DNA of 64,000 bases from assembly GCF_042666615.1 (NCBI RefSeq), contig NZ_JBHTDD010000005.1, positions 124,001 through 188,000 on the forward strand, written 5' to 3'. How positions within the stretch are numbered: position 1 is the first letter of the stretch; each line of letters starts with the position of its first letter. The position numbers and the translations under genes were made by a program. The DNA comes from KBS50 sp042666615 (lineage in GTDB: Bacteria > Actinomycetota > Actinomycetes > Mycobacteriales > Micromonosporaceae). Below are positions 8,179-16,830 of the stretch, piece by piece. The notes beneath the pieces are model-generated. The model did not search any database and was not told where the DNA came from. It saw nothing but the letters and a program-made list of their open reading frames with translations.

Positions 8179-9585
8179 TCACGCCCCCAACAGGCTCTGC
8201 CCACACACCCGTACGACGTTGCCGGTGATCCCGCCGGAGGCGGGGCTGGCGAACCAGGCGATGGCCTCGGCGACGTCCACCGGCAGGCCACCCTGCGCCA
8301 TGCTGTTCATCCGCCGGCCGGCCTCACGCAGCATGACCGGGATGCGGGCGGTCAGCCGGGTCTCGATGAAACCGGGCGCCACCGCGTTGACGGTGATCTC
8401 GCGGGGGGCCAGGACCGGCGCCATGGCCTGGACCAGACCAATCACCCCGGCCTTGGAGGTGGCGTAGTTGGTCTGCCCACGGTTGCCCGCGATACCCGCG
8501 ATCGACGACACGCCGATGAGCCGGCCGCCGGCGCGGATCAGGTCCCGGTCCAGCAGCACCTCGTTGATCCGCTCCTGGCTGGACAGGTTGACGTCGAGCA
8601 CGGTGTCCCAGCGGGCCGGGTCCATCCGGCCGAGCGTCTTGTCCCGGGTGATGCCGGCGTTGTGCACCACGATGTCGAGCTGCCCGTGCCGGTCGGCGAC
8701 GTGCCGGGCCAACCGAACCGGTGCGTCCGCGGCGGTCAGGTCGAGCTGCACCGCCTCACCGCCGATGCTGTTCACCACCCGCATCAGCTCGTCGCCGGCG
8801 GCCGGGATGTCCAGGGCGATGACCCGTGCCCCGTCCCGGGCGAGCACCTTCGCCAGTTCCGCGCCGATGCCCCGGGCCGCGCCGGTGACCAGCGCCACCC
8901 GCCCCGACAGCGGCCGGACCCAGTCGTCCGGGGCGGTGGCCGCGCCAGCGCCGATCCGGATCACCTGCCCGGAGACGTACGCCGACCGGCCGGAGAGCAG
9001 GAACCGCAGGGTCGACTCCAGGCTCACCAGGGTGGCGGCGGCCGGCCCGTCCGCGGTCGTGGCGACATAGACGAGCTGGGCGGTGGTGCCGCGGCCGAAC
9101 TCCTTACCGATGCTGCGGGTGAGGCCCTCCAGGGCCCGCTGTGCGGTGGCCGCCCGGGGTGAGTCGCACTCCTCCGGCGGGGTGCCGAGGACGATCACCC
9201 GTCCACTCGGGCCGAGCGACCGGGCCAGCGGGTGGAAGAAGTCGTACAGGGCGCGCAGGCCGGTGGAGTCGGCGATCCCGGACGCGTCGAAGATCAGCGC
9301 GGCCGGGCGCTGGGAGCGCTCGCCGTCCGTCGGGCCGCTTGCCGGTTCCGCCGCCTGCCGCGACTCGGCGTCGGGCGGGCCCACCTCGACCCCGGCACCG
9401 GTGAGGATCTCCTCGACGGCTTTGGCCAGCCGGCCCTCCGGCGCGGCACCCAGCAGCGCGGGACCGGGCAGCAGCGGGTCGCCGAGCCGGTAGCGGCGCA
9501 GCCGGGGAGGGTCGGGCAGGCCGAGCCGTTTGACCAGGGTCCGGCCCGGCGCGGTGTTGGCGAAGCTCGCGTACCGGTCGCTCAT
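8179..9585 (-). CDS. fabG4: high-molecular-weight 3-ketoacyl reductase (FabG4-like)
   Basis: A 468-residue SDR with an extra N-terminal Rossmann-like (flavodoxin-type) domain of about 200 residues. This is the hallmark of FabG4-type high-molecular-weight ketoacyl reductases, against about 250 residues for ordinary FabG. The C-terminal SDR half has TGAARGIG, VHNAGITRD, the Ser in GVSSIAGI and the YATSK catalytic pair. Mycobacterial FabG4 uses NADH and reduces 3-ketoacyl-CoA. The gene is followed by the MaoC gene (two-base gap) and is divergent from a fadA2-like thiolase. Confidence 0.92.
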   Translation of the reverse strand: MSDRYASFANTAPGRTLVKRLGLPDPPRLRRYRLGDPLLPGPALLGAAPEGRLAKAVEEILTGAGVEVGPPDAESRQAAEPASGPTDGERSQRPAALIFDASGIADSTGLRALYDFFHPLARSLGPSGRVIVLGTPPEECDSPRAATAQRALEGLTRSIGKEFGRGTTAQLVYVATTADGPAAATLVSLESTLRFLLSGRSAYVSGQVIRIGAGAATAPDDWVRPLSGRVALVTGAARGIGAELAKVLARDGARVIALDIPAAGDELMRVVNSIGGEAVQLDLTAADAPVRLARHVADRHGQLDIVVHNAGITRDKTLGRMDPARWDTVLDVNLSSQERINEVLLDRDLIRAGGRLIGVSSIAGIAGNRGQTNYATSKAGVIGLVQAMAPVLAPREITVNAVAPGFIETRLTARIPVMLREAGRRMNSMAQGGLPVDVAEAIAWFASPASGGITGNVVRVCGQSLLGA

Positions 9586-9590
9586 AGGCG

Positions 9591-9612
9591 TAGCCTACTG
9601 GTGAGTAGGTTA
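9591..9612. promoter_or_regulatory. inverted repeat between fabG4 and fadA2
   Basis: TAGCCTACT and AGTAGGTTA form 9-bp arms with one mismatch around GGTG, midway between the divergent fabG4-like and fadA2-like genes. Position and symmetry fit a repressor site controlling both directions. The half-site GAGTAGGT also occurs beside the TetR operator at 4630-4637. Confidence 0.6.
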
Positions 9613-9646
9613 GACGCAAGCCCCGAATCGCTGAAGGAGGCGTGCC

Positions 9647-10939
9647 GTGCAGGGTGTCCGTCGAGTCGTGGTCGTCGGAGGAAACCGGATCCCGTTCGCC
9701 CGGTCCAACGGCCGGTACGCCCGCGCGTCGAACCAGGACATGCTCACCGCCGCGCTGGACGGGCTGGTCGCCCGGTTCGGCCTGGCCGGTGAGCGGATGG
9801 GCGAGGTGGTCGCCGGTGCCGTCCTGAAGCACTCCCGGGACTACAACCTGACCCGTGAGGTGGTGCTCGGTTCGCGGCTCGACCCGCACACTCCCGCGTA
9901 CGACATCCAGCAGGCCTGCGGCACCGGCCTGGAGGCGGCCATCCTGGTCGCCAACAAGATCGCTCTGGGTCAGCTCGACGCCGGGATCGCCGGCGGCGTC
10001 GACACCACCTCGGACGCGCCGCTCGCGGTCAACGAGGACCTGCGCCAGGCGCTGCTGCGGATCAACTCCGCCCGTGGCCTCGGTGCCCGGCTGAAGGCCG
10101 CCACCGCGCTGCGTCCGCACCACCCGTTCCGGCCGGAGCTCCCGCGCAACGCCGAGCCGCGCACCGGACTGTCGATGGGCGAGCACGCGGCGATCACCGC
10201 CCGGCGCTGGCACATCGACCGGGTCGCGCAGGACGAGCTGGCGCTCGCCTCGCACCAGCGACTCGCCGCCGCGTACGACCGGGGCTTCTTCGACGACCTG
10301 CTCACCCCGTACCTCGGCCTGCAGCGTGACCAGAACCTGCGGCCGGACACCAGTCTGGAGAAGCTCGGCGCGCTCAAGCCGGTGTTCGGAGCCCGGGGTG
10401 CGGAAGCGGAGACCGCCACCCTGACCGCCGGCAACTCGTCGCCGCTCACCGACGGCGCCTCGACCGTGCTGCTGGCCACCGAGGAGTGGGCGCGGGCGCG
10501 TAGCCTGCCGGTGTTGGCCCGTTTCGTCGACGCGGAAACCGCCGCCGTCGACTTCGTGCACGGTGACGAAGGGCTGCTCATGGCACCCGTGTACGCGGTG
10601 CCCCGGCTGCTCGCGCGCAACGGGCTCACCCTCCAGGACTTCGACTTCTACGAGATCCACGAGGCGTTCGCCGGACAGGTGCTGGCCACCCTGGCCGCCT
10701 GGGAGTCCGCGGAGTTCTGCAAGGACCGGCTGGGACTGGACGCCCCACTCGGATCCATCGACCGGGCCAAGCTCAACGTCAACGGCTCGTCGCTGGCCGC
10801 CGGCCACCCGTTCGCCGCCACCGGGGGTCGGATCGTGGCAACCCTGGCGAAGCTGCTGGCGGAGAAGGGCAGCGGTCGCGGCCTGATCTCCATCTGCGCC
10901 GCCGGCGGCCAGGGCGTGGTAGCCATCCTGGACCGCTGA
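9647..10939 (+). CDS. fadA2: acetyl-CoA C-acetyltransferase (thiolase, FadA2-like)
   Basis: A 430-residue thiolase. The acylated cysteine is in QQACGTG (Cys91), the histidine in GSSLAAGHPFAATGG, and the second cysteine in SICAAGGQGV. Start is GTG 9647 with a strong AAGGAGG six bases upstream. It would cleave 3-ketoacyl-CoA or condense acetyl-CoA. Divergent pairing with fabG4-htdX gives three consecutive beta-oxidation/elongation activities (dehydratase, reductase, thiolase), as in the mycobacterial locus. Confidence 0.93.
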   Translation: MQGVRRVVVVGGNRIPFARSNGRYARASNQDMLTAALDGLVARFGLAGERMGEVVAGAVLKHSRDYNLTREVVLGSRLDPHTPAYDIQQACGTGLEAAILVANKIALGQLDAGIAGGVDTTSDAPLAVNEDLRQALLRINSARGLGARLKAATALRPHHPFRPELPRNAEPRTGLSMGEHAAITARRWHIDRVAQDELALASHQRLAAAYDRGFFDDLLTPYLGLQRDQNLRPDTSLEKLGALKPVFGARGAEAETATLTAGNSSPLTDGASTVLLATEEWARARSLPVLARFVDAETAAVDFVHGDEGLLMAPVYAVPRLLARNGLTLQDFDFYEIHEAFAGQVLATLAAWESAEFCKDRLGLDAPLGSIDRAKLNVNGSSLAAGHPFAATGGRIVATLAKLLAEKGSGRGLISICAAGGQGVVAILDR

Positions 10940-10959
10940 CCCCGGCGCGGGCACCACGG

Positions 10960-12381
10960 TTACCTTGCGCGCCACGCGGTGAGCAGGTCTGCGGCGTCGT
11001 AGGAGGCGGCGAGGCCGGTCGCGGTGCTTCCGTTCCGGCTGACCGCCACCAGCGGCAACGGTTCGTCGGTGAGCGAGGCGCGGTGCCCCTGGAGCGCGGC
11101 CAGATCGTGATTGTCGAACGGTGAGCGTTCCAACCACTTGATGGATCCGAGGAAGTGCACTTCCCTGGCGATCGGTTCCCGGTCCGCGCCAACGATGTCG
11201 ATTTCCACTGTGTTGGAGCGGTTCCAGTAACTGCCGACGGCGGGTGCCGCGGGCAGCGCTTCGTCCGGGAGCAGCCGGGCGAGCGACTCGCGGAGCAACG
11301 GCTCGATCGCCCTGCCCCGCCACGCCGTCCATCCCGTACGGATGCGTCGCACGGTGAGGTCGCCGCGCAACCGTTCGATCTCCGGCAGGTACGGGCCGAT
11401 GAAGCGGAGCCAGAACCGCAGGTACGGATCGGTGACGCGGTATCGCCGATCCTTTGACGGCCGAGTCCACAGCGGCAACTCCGCGGCCACGATGCGCTTG
11501 GCGAGCAGCACGTCGAGGGAACGGGTGAGGCTGGTGTGGGCGATGCCGCCGGCGGCCCGGGCGATGTTGGTGAACGTGCGCTCGCCGGTGCCGATCGCGG
11601 ACAACACCTCGCGCGCGTTCGCCGAGCCGGGAAACTCGGCAGCCAGCGACCGTTCCGCCGATACGAGCAGTGCGGACACGGGGTTGGTGAGTTGATTCTC
11701 GAGGAACTTCCACAGGTCGTCACCTTGCCGCCATGCCGCGCAGTGCAGTGGCAGCCCGCCAGTGACCAGCGTCGCGTCGAACGCCTCAGCAGGGTTTAGC
11801 GCCAGCATCTCGGCGACCTCGGCCGGGTTGAGCGGGCCGAGCACCAACTCCTGGCCCCGCTGATGGAATGGACGGCCGTACGAACCCAGGGACTCCATCA
11901 TCGACAGGTCCGACCCGATCAACACGAGTAGTACCGGGCGTCGGCTCAACTCCCGATCCCAGGCGCGTTGCAGTACGCCCTCGAACGCGTCGACCCTGTC
12001 CATCAGGTACGGCACCTCGTCGATCACCACGATGCTCGGCTGATCGTCCGGCAGTATGCCGGCCAACTGACGGAAGGCCGCGCTCCAGTTGCCGGGCACC
12101 GCGTCCGTGAAAACGTCCCGGTCCGGCAACGAGGACATGCCGATCGCGTCCCGCAGCGCCGTCAGTTCCGCGTCGGCCGAGGCGCCGGCCGCGGTGAAGA
12201 ACACCGACGGAGCGCCCGATCTGTCGACGAACTCCTCGACCAAGCTCGACTTGCCGATCCGTCGGCGACCCCGGATGAGCAGGCATTGTCCCGGTCGAGC
12301 CGACCCTGCTTGGGACGCCACCGTCCGGAACAGTTCGTCGAGCGTGTTGAGTTCTCGTTCCCGACCAACGAAATCGACCAT
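10960..12381 (-). CDS. archaeal-type AAA ATPase with DUF234 domain
   Basis: About 473 residues. N-terminal STAND/AAA-type ATPase: Walker A in GRRRIGKSSLVEEF, Walker B in SIVVIDEVPYL. A winged-helix segment follows (about 250-330, RTFTNIARAAGGIAHTSLTRSLD), then a C-terminal DUF234-like domain that looks like a PD-(D/E)XK fold (TVEIDIVG...EVHFLGSIKW). Members are widespread and mostly uncharacterised; a role in defence or toxin-like activity has been suspected. ATG 12381 (VDFVGRERE follows) or 12390 are both possible starts. Direct repeats precede it (12412-12460). It converges with fadA2 and seems to be a single-gene unit. Confidence 0.85.
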   Translation of the reverse strand: MVDFVGRERELNTLDELFRTVASQAGSARPGQCLLIRGRRRIGKSSLVEEFVDRSGAPSVFFTAAGASADAELTALRDAIGMSSLPDRDVFTDAVPGNWSAAFRQLAGILPDDQPSIVVIDEVPYLMDRVDAFEGVLQRAWDRELSRRPVLLVLIGSDLSMMESLGSYGRPFHQRGQELVLGPLNPAEVAEMLALNPAEAFDATLVTGGLPLHCAAWRQGDDLWKFLENQLTNPVSALLVSAERSLAAEFPGSANAREVLSAIGTGERTFTNIARAAGGIAHTSLTRSLDVLLAKRIVAAELPLWTRPSKDRRYRVTDPYLRFWLRFIGPYLPEIERLRGDLTVRRIRTGWTAWRGRAIEPLLRESLARLLPDEALPAAPAVGSYWNRSNTVEIDIVGADREPIAREVHFLGSIKWLERSPFDNHDLAALQGHRASLTDEPLPLVAVSRNGSTATGLAASYDAADLLTAWRAR

Positions 12382-12411
12382 GCCCACCACCGCGTTGAGT
12401 GTCCGCGCAAT

Positions 12412-12460
12412 GGTATCACTGGCGGTAGTATCACTGGCGGTAGTATCGCTGCCGGCAGTA
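12412..12460. repeat. 15-bp direct repeats upstream of the DUF234 ATPase
   Basis: GGTAGTATCACTGGC at 12424-12438 is repeated as GGTAGTATCGCTGCC at 12439-12453. A shortened copy precedes it (GGTATCACTGGC, 12412-12423) and a partial copy follows. The array lies 30-80 bases upstream of the ATPase start, where a promoter/operator would be, and could bind a regulator cooperatively. Confidence 0.75.
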
Positions 12461-12465
12461 AGGGT

Positions 12466-12984
12466 CTATTGGGGTCGCGGACGAAGGGACACGCCGGAGG
12501 CGGCCAGGACGCGGGCGACGAACTCCCGCTTGTCGGCCGTGTACGCCGCGACATCGTCGTGTTCGCCGGCCAGCCGCAGCTTGAGCGCCTGATATTCGTC
12601 ACGGAGTCCGGCATCGGCCCGTAGTGCGTCGCGAAATGTCAAGCGCTCCCGCCACAGCGCGCTGCCCGGCTCGGTGAGGTGCAGGCCGTGGGTCGGAGTG
12701 CCGGACAGCGGCTTGTGGAACCAGTGCGCCTCGTCGGGCCGGTGCCGACCGTGCGCCCAGCCGAGCCCGGCCAGCACCGGAATGGCAGCTCGGGACTCGG
12801 CGAGGTCCCGGACCCCGGCCATCATGTCGATGATCGGCTTGGCGGCCAATCCTGGGATCGAGGTCGAGCCGGTGTGGTGCACGCCCTCGATCAGCCAAGG
12901 TGCCAACGTCTCGGCCAGCGCGGCCCGCTCCGCCTCGAACCGGCGCGGCCACTCCGGGTCGTACGGGATCACGTTGATCGACAT
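12466..12984 (-). CDS. GrpB-family nucleotidyltransferase-like protein
   Basis: A 172-residue GrpB/UPF0157 protein, related in fold to nucleotidyltransferases but of uncertain biochemical role. Family landmarks: YDPEWPRRFEAE at the N-terminus, HHTGSTSIPGLAAKPIIDMM, and FHKPLSGTPTHGLHL. I take the ATG at 12984 because the longer frame to 13152 adds a non-conserved Arg-rich stretch that would overlap the ArsR promoter. It is divergent from the ArsR/MFS operon. Confidence 0.88.
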   Translation of the reverse strand: MSINVIPYDPEWPRRFEAERAALAETLAPWLIEGVHHTGSTSIPGLAAKPIIDMMAGVRDLAESRAAIPVLAGLGWAHGRHRPDEAHWFHKPLSGTPTHGLHLTEPGSALWRERLTFRDALRADAGLRDEYQALKLRLAGEHDDVAAYTADKREFVARVLAASGVSLRPRPQ

Positions 12985-13017
12985 GCGGGTGAGTTTGCCA
13001 GAACCTTCTCTCCAATA

Positions 13018-13052
13018 ACTGTTTGACAGTGGAACATCGATCCGGCTATGGT
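13018..13052 (+). promoter_or_regulatory. promoter and small inverted repeat of the arsR-like gene
   Basis: TTGACA (13023-13028) and TATGGT (13047-13052) are separated by 18 bases. This predicts transcription starting at about 13060, exactly on the ATG of the ArsR gene, hence a leaderless mRNA. ACTGT-TTG-ACAGT (13018-13030) overlaps the -35 box and may be the autoregulatory operator. Confidence 0.6.
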
Positions 13053-13059
13053 CCCCAAC

Positions 13060-13641
13060 ATGTCTTTGGGAGATGCGGACGAGGCGCCGGACGACGCGAG
13101 CGAGACGCCGGACGACGCCCATCGCACCGCCAACCTGCGGGCTCTCGCCCATCCCCTCCGGTTACGGATCCTCTCGCTGCTCACCAGCGGTGCCTTCACC
13201 GCCGCCGAGGTGGCGCGCGAACTGGACGTCACCCACGCCAACGCCAGCTATCACCTGCGGCAACTGCACGCGGTGGGGGTCGTCGAACTCGTCGGCGAGG
13301 AGCGCATCCGGGGCGGGGTGGCCAAGCGCTACCGCTACAACATCGAGCGCGATCTGTCCCGTCCGCCGCGACACCCCGGTGAGGGTGAGTCGACTGCCCT
13401 GGATCCGTTGATCTACACCGCCCACCTGACGGAACTGCGTCGCCGGATCGCCCTGGGCAGGCGTGCCATGGGCAACTATCTCGCCGACGGTGAGTTCTGG
13501 GTCGATCCCGATGTCTGGCGGGAGGTCCGCGACCAGATCGCTGATGCCGCCGCCCGGCTGCACCGGGCCGCCCAGCTCCCGCGTACCCCCGGCGCGATCC
13601 ACGTCAGCGCCAGCGTCGTCATGTTCCGGATGGAGGATTAG
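13060..13641 (+). CDS. ArsR-family winged-helix regulator
   Basis: A 193-residue regulator. The winged helix-turn-helix lies in roughly residues 20-90: ANLRALAHPLRLRILSLL, then HANASYHLRQLHAVGVVEL. No CxC metal-binding motif is seen, so metal sensing is unlikely. The ATG at 13060 is preferred over 13048 because the predicted promoter places the transcript start there. Its stop is adjacent to the ATG of an MFS transporter, so it probably controls that exporter in a single operon, with autoregulation through the repeat at 13018-13030. Confidence 0.88.
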   Translation: MSLGDADEAPDDASETPDDAHRTANLRALAHPLRLRILSLLTSGAFTAAEVARELDVTHANASYHLRQLHAVGVVELVGEERIRGGVAKRYRYNIERDLSRPPRHPGEGESTALDPLIYTAHLTELRRRIALGRRAMGNYLADGEFWVDPDVWREVRDQIADAAARLHRAAQLPRTPGAIHVSASVVMFRMED

Positions 13642-14889
13642 ATGTTCGCGCCGTTGCGCTATGCCGCGTTCCGATATCTGGCCGTCGGTCGCCTGGTGAA
13701 CATGCTGGGTAACGCGGTAGCGCCGGTCGCGCTGACCTTCGCCGTCCTCGACCTGACCGGCTCGGTACGCGATGTGGGTCTCGTCGTCGGCGCCCGATCC
13801 CTGATGAACGTGGCGTTCGTGCTGTTCGGCGGGGTGGTCGCCGATCGGATTCCACGCCGCGTGGTGCTGGTCGGCTCCAACGTGCTCGGGGCGCTGACCC
13901 AGGGGGCGGTGGCCGCTCTGGTGCTCACCGGTGACGCGACGATCCCGCTGCTGATGGCGCTCAGCGCGGCCAACGGCATCGTGAGCGCGCTCGCCCAGCC
14001 GGCATCCGCGGCTCTGACCCCGCAGACGGTGCCGCCGGAACTGATCCAGCCGGCGAGTGCGGTCGTCCGACTCGGCGTGAACGCGGGCATGATCGGTGGT
14101 ACGGCACTCGGCGGTGTCCTGATCGCAGCCGTCGGACCGGGCTGGGGTCTGGCCGTTGACGCGTTCACCTTCGTCGTCGCGGCGGTGGCCTTCGCCGGCA
14201 TTCGGGTGACGACGGCGACGACCCGGAAGGTCCGCACCGGCATCGTGGCGGACCTCCGGGAAGGCTGGACCGAGTTCGCCTCCCGGAGTTGGGTGTGGGT
14301 CGTTGTGCTCGGCTTCATGGTGTTGAACGCATCGTTCGTCGGCGGCGTGTACGTCCTCGGGGCGGCGGTCGCCGACGAGACCATCGGGCGCAGCGCCTGG
14401 GGTCTGGTGCTCGCGGCGGAGGCCACCGGGCTGGTGATCGGCGGTTTGATCGCCATGCGGATCCGGGTGCGGCGCCTGCTGCTGCTCGGCGTGGTGTGCA
14501 CGATCGCCGAGACGTTCCTGCTGCTCGGCCTGGCACTGAAACCGACCATCCCGGTGTTGCTGACCGCCGCACTGGTGGTCGGGATCGCGATCGAGCAGTT
14601 CGCGGTGGCCTGGGAGACCTCGATGGCGCAGCACATCCCGAGCGACAAGCTGGCCCGCGTCTACTCGTACGACATGTTGGGCTCCTTCGTCGCCATCCCG
14701 ATCGGCCAGGTGTCCGTCGGCCCGGTCGCGGGGATGATCGGGACCCGCGACACGCTGCTGATCCTCGCGGGGCTGGTGGCGGTCGCGGTGGTCGGCATGC
14801 TGGCCAGCCGGGACGTCCGCACGCTGGAGTCGGTGTCTCCCGGGCGCGCCGAGGCCGAGCCGGCCGACGCCTCCGTCGCGCCTGTGTGA
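13642..14889 (+). CDS. MFS transporter (drug-efflux type)
   Basis: A 415-residue major facilitator with about 12 hydrophobic helices. It resembles the MFS_3 / enterobactin-exporter group: YLAVGRLVNMLGNAVAPVALTFAVLDLTGS at the N-terminus and the loop-2/3 motif GGVVADRIPRRVVL. It probably exports a small molecule with proton antiport. The ATG directly follows the ArsR gene's stop, with GGAGG in the end of that gene, so the two are co-transcribed. A weak 7-bp hairpin (14896-14922) follows. Confidence 0.9.
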   Translation: MFAPLRYAAFRYLAVGRLVNMLGNAVAPVALTFAVLDLTGSVRDVGLVVGARSLMNVAFVLFGGVVADRIPRRVVLVGSNVLGALTQGAVAALVLTGDATIPLLMALSAANGIVSALAQPASAALTPQTVPPELIQPASAVVRLGVNAGMIGGTALGGVLIAAVGPGWGLAVDAFTFVVAAVAFAGIRVTTATTRKVRTGIVADLREGWTEFASRSWVWVVVLGFMVLNASFVGGVYVLGAAVADETIGRSAWGLVLAAEATGLVIGGLIAMRIRVRRLLLLGVVCTIAETFLLLGLALKPTIPVLLTAALVVGIAIEQFAVAWETSMAQHIPSDKLARVYSYDMLGSFVAIPIGQVSVGPVAGMIGTRDTLLILAGLVAVAVVGMLASRDVRTLESVSPGRAEAEPADASVAPV

Positions 14890-15028
14890 CCCGCGCGGAC
14901 CCACCGGGAGCGGACGGGTCCGGGCCGTACCGTTCGTCGCCGTACCCGTTCGGCACCGTGCCCGCTGTCGTGACACACCCAGCCACTAGCCTGTCCGGAC
15001 GAATCACAGTCGACCCGTAAGGCGTTCC

Positions 15029-16729
15029 TTGTCTGCCACACCACCGCCGTCCGATGTGCAGCAGCCCACCGTGCCGCCAGCCGGTCCGGGCCCCACCGTC
15101 CCGCCGGGGCCCCGGGGGGCGGTGAGCAGGTCGACCGGAGACGCCGGCAGGACAGTTCAGATCGTCGTCGGGCTGCTGCTGACGTTCCCGGCCGTCGGCG
15201 GCCTGCTCTGGTCGTACGTGCTGCCGACGATCAACACCGTGACGGAGAGCTTCGGGACGGAAGCCGACCCCCTCGGCCGATCCGTCGGGGCCTCGGGGGA
15301 TGGAAACTACAAGCAAACGTTCGACAGCGGATTCGTCGGTGACGTCGGGTTCGCGCTGCTGCTCGCCATCGTCCCGCTGCTGCTGGCGCTGGTGGTCGCG
15401 CCGCTGCTGGCGCTGGCCGCCAGCCGGGCGGGCCGGATGGCCCGCCTGGCGACCCGGGCGCTGCTCGCCCTGCCGCTCGCCGCGTACGCGCCGCTCGCGG
15501 TGGCCGCGTCGTGGACCAGCCACCGTTTCGGCACCGACACCACGGCGTGGCGGGAGTCGCCGACAGCCACCTCGGTCCGCACGGTGGCGTTGCTTACCGC
15601 TGGGCTGGTGGTGGCGGTGAGCGCCACGCTGTTCCTCAGCGTGCTGCGCCGTCCCGGCCGGAAGGGGCCGGCCCTGGCGGCTGTCGGAGGCGTGCTCGGC
15701 CTCGCCGTCGTCGCCGTGACGGTGCAGTCCTGGTCCTTGCAACTCCCCATGCTCGCCGGCGGATCGGACCACACCGGCCCGATGCCGACGGCCATCCTCG
15801 GCGGTGTTCGCGGCCTGGGGATGGGCGTCGGGGCGGCCGGAAGCACGCTGCTCCTCGCGCTGCTGGCGGTGCTCGGCCTCGCGGCGGTCGCTCTGCTGTT
15901 GCTCACCCGGACCCGGATCACCTTCACCGGATGGCGGGACCGGTCGGACGAGCCGGCTGGCGAGGACCGGAGCCCGGGGGCGCTCGCGCTGACCGCCGTC
16001 GGGCTGCTGGCGTTCGTCGGGGTGCTGGCGTACGTGTTTTCGCCCTGGTTGGGCGACCTGTTCGGCGATTCGGAACTGCCTTCCGGGCTGTCCACCGGCG
16101 AGATCCGGGCCAACACCTGGCTTCCGCCGCTGGTCTCGACGGTGGTCGGGGTGTCCCTCGCCGTCCTGGCGGGATTCGGCATCGGCGGCCTGCGTCCGCT
16201 CGGCCGGGCCAGCGAACTCCTCCTGTTGCCGTTCGCGCCGTGGCTCTTCGTGGGCGATGGCCCGCTCGCTCTCGCCCACTTCCAGCGGACGCAGGAGGCC
16301 GACCAGATCAGCACCTTCGCCGGTCTGGTGTCACCGGGCTGGTTGTGCATCCCCGCGCTTGTGGTGTTCACGCTCTTCTTCCGTGGGCAGCACGAACGAT
16401 GGACGGCCGGTGGTCGGTTCGCATCCACCATGCTGGTGCCGGCACTGCCGCTGGTGGCCGCCGCCGGGCTGCTCACGTGGCTGGTCAATGCCCAGGGCTG
16501 GCTCTGGTCGCAACTGGTCGTTACCGACATGGACCGCGCCCCGGCGAGCAACCTGCTCATGGCGGGGATAGCCCAGTTCGGCCAACGGCCCGAGCGGATG
16601 CGCGCGTTCATCGCCGAGGTGCTGCCGCTTCCGCTGTTGCTGTTCTTCCTGGTGGCATTCGTGGCAGCGCAGGTGTTCCTCCTCGACCGACTGGCCATCC
16701 GAGCCGGCCGAACCGACCGCGACGCCTGA
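15029..16729 (+). CDS. polytopic membrane protein resembling a fused MalF/MalG permease
   Basis: A 566-residue protein with a Pro-rich N-terminus and 10-12 hydrophobic helices. The first half resembles the start of a sugar-ABC permease (LLWSYVLPTINTVTESF, then GNYKQTFDSGFVGDVGFALL). The second half (ANTWLPPLVSTVVGVSLAVLAGFGIG) looks like a MalG-type permease. I see no clear EAA loop in either half and no ATPase or binding-protein gene beside it, so function is unknown. Start is TTG 15029 after AAGGCG. Family assignment is by eye only. Confidence 0.75.
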   Translation: MSATPPPSDVQQPTVPPAGPGPTVPPGPRGAVSRSTGDAGRTVQIVVGLLLTFPAVGGLLWSYVLPTINTVTESFGTEADPLGRSVGASGDGNYKQTFDSGFVGDVGFALLLAIVPLLLALVVAPLLALAASRAGRMARLATRALLALPLAAYAPLAVAASWTSHRFGTDTTAWRESPTATSVRTVALLTAGLVVAVSATLFLSVLRRPGRKGPALAAVGGVLGLAVVAVTVQSWSLQLPMLAGGSDHTGPMPTAILGGVRGLGMGVGAAGSTLLLALLAVLGLAAVALLLLTRTRITFTGWRDRSDEPAGEDRSPGALALTAVGLLAFVGVLAYVFSPWLGDLFGDSELPSGLSTGEIRANTWLPPLVSTVVGVSLAVLAGFGIGGLRPLGRASELLLLPFAPWLFVGDGPLALAHFQRTQEADQISTFAGLVSPGWLCIPALVVFTLFFRGQHERWTAGGRFASTMLVPALPLVAAAGLLTWLVNAQGWLWSQLVVTDMDRAPASNLLMAGIAQFGQRPERMRAFIAEVLPLPLLLFFLVAFVAAQVFLLDRLAIRAGRTDRDA

Positions 16730-16830
16730 CCGGGGCCCGGACCTGCCCTGGGCCCAGCGGTCCGGACCTGTCCGGTCCGAGAGCGCGGACCCTCCGGCCC
16801 GGGGGCCGGGCGGGTCGGGGGTGCCGGACA

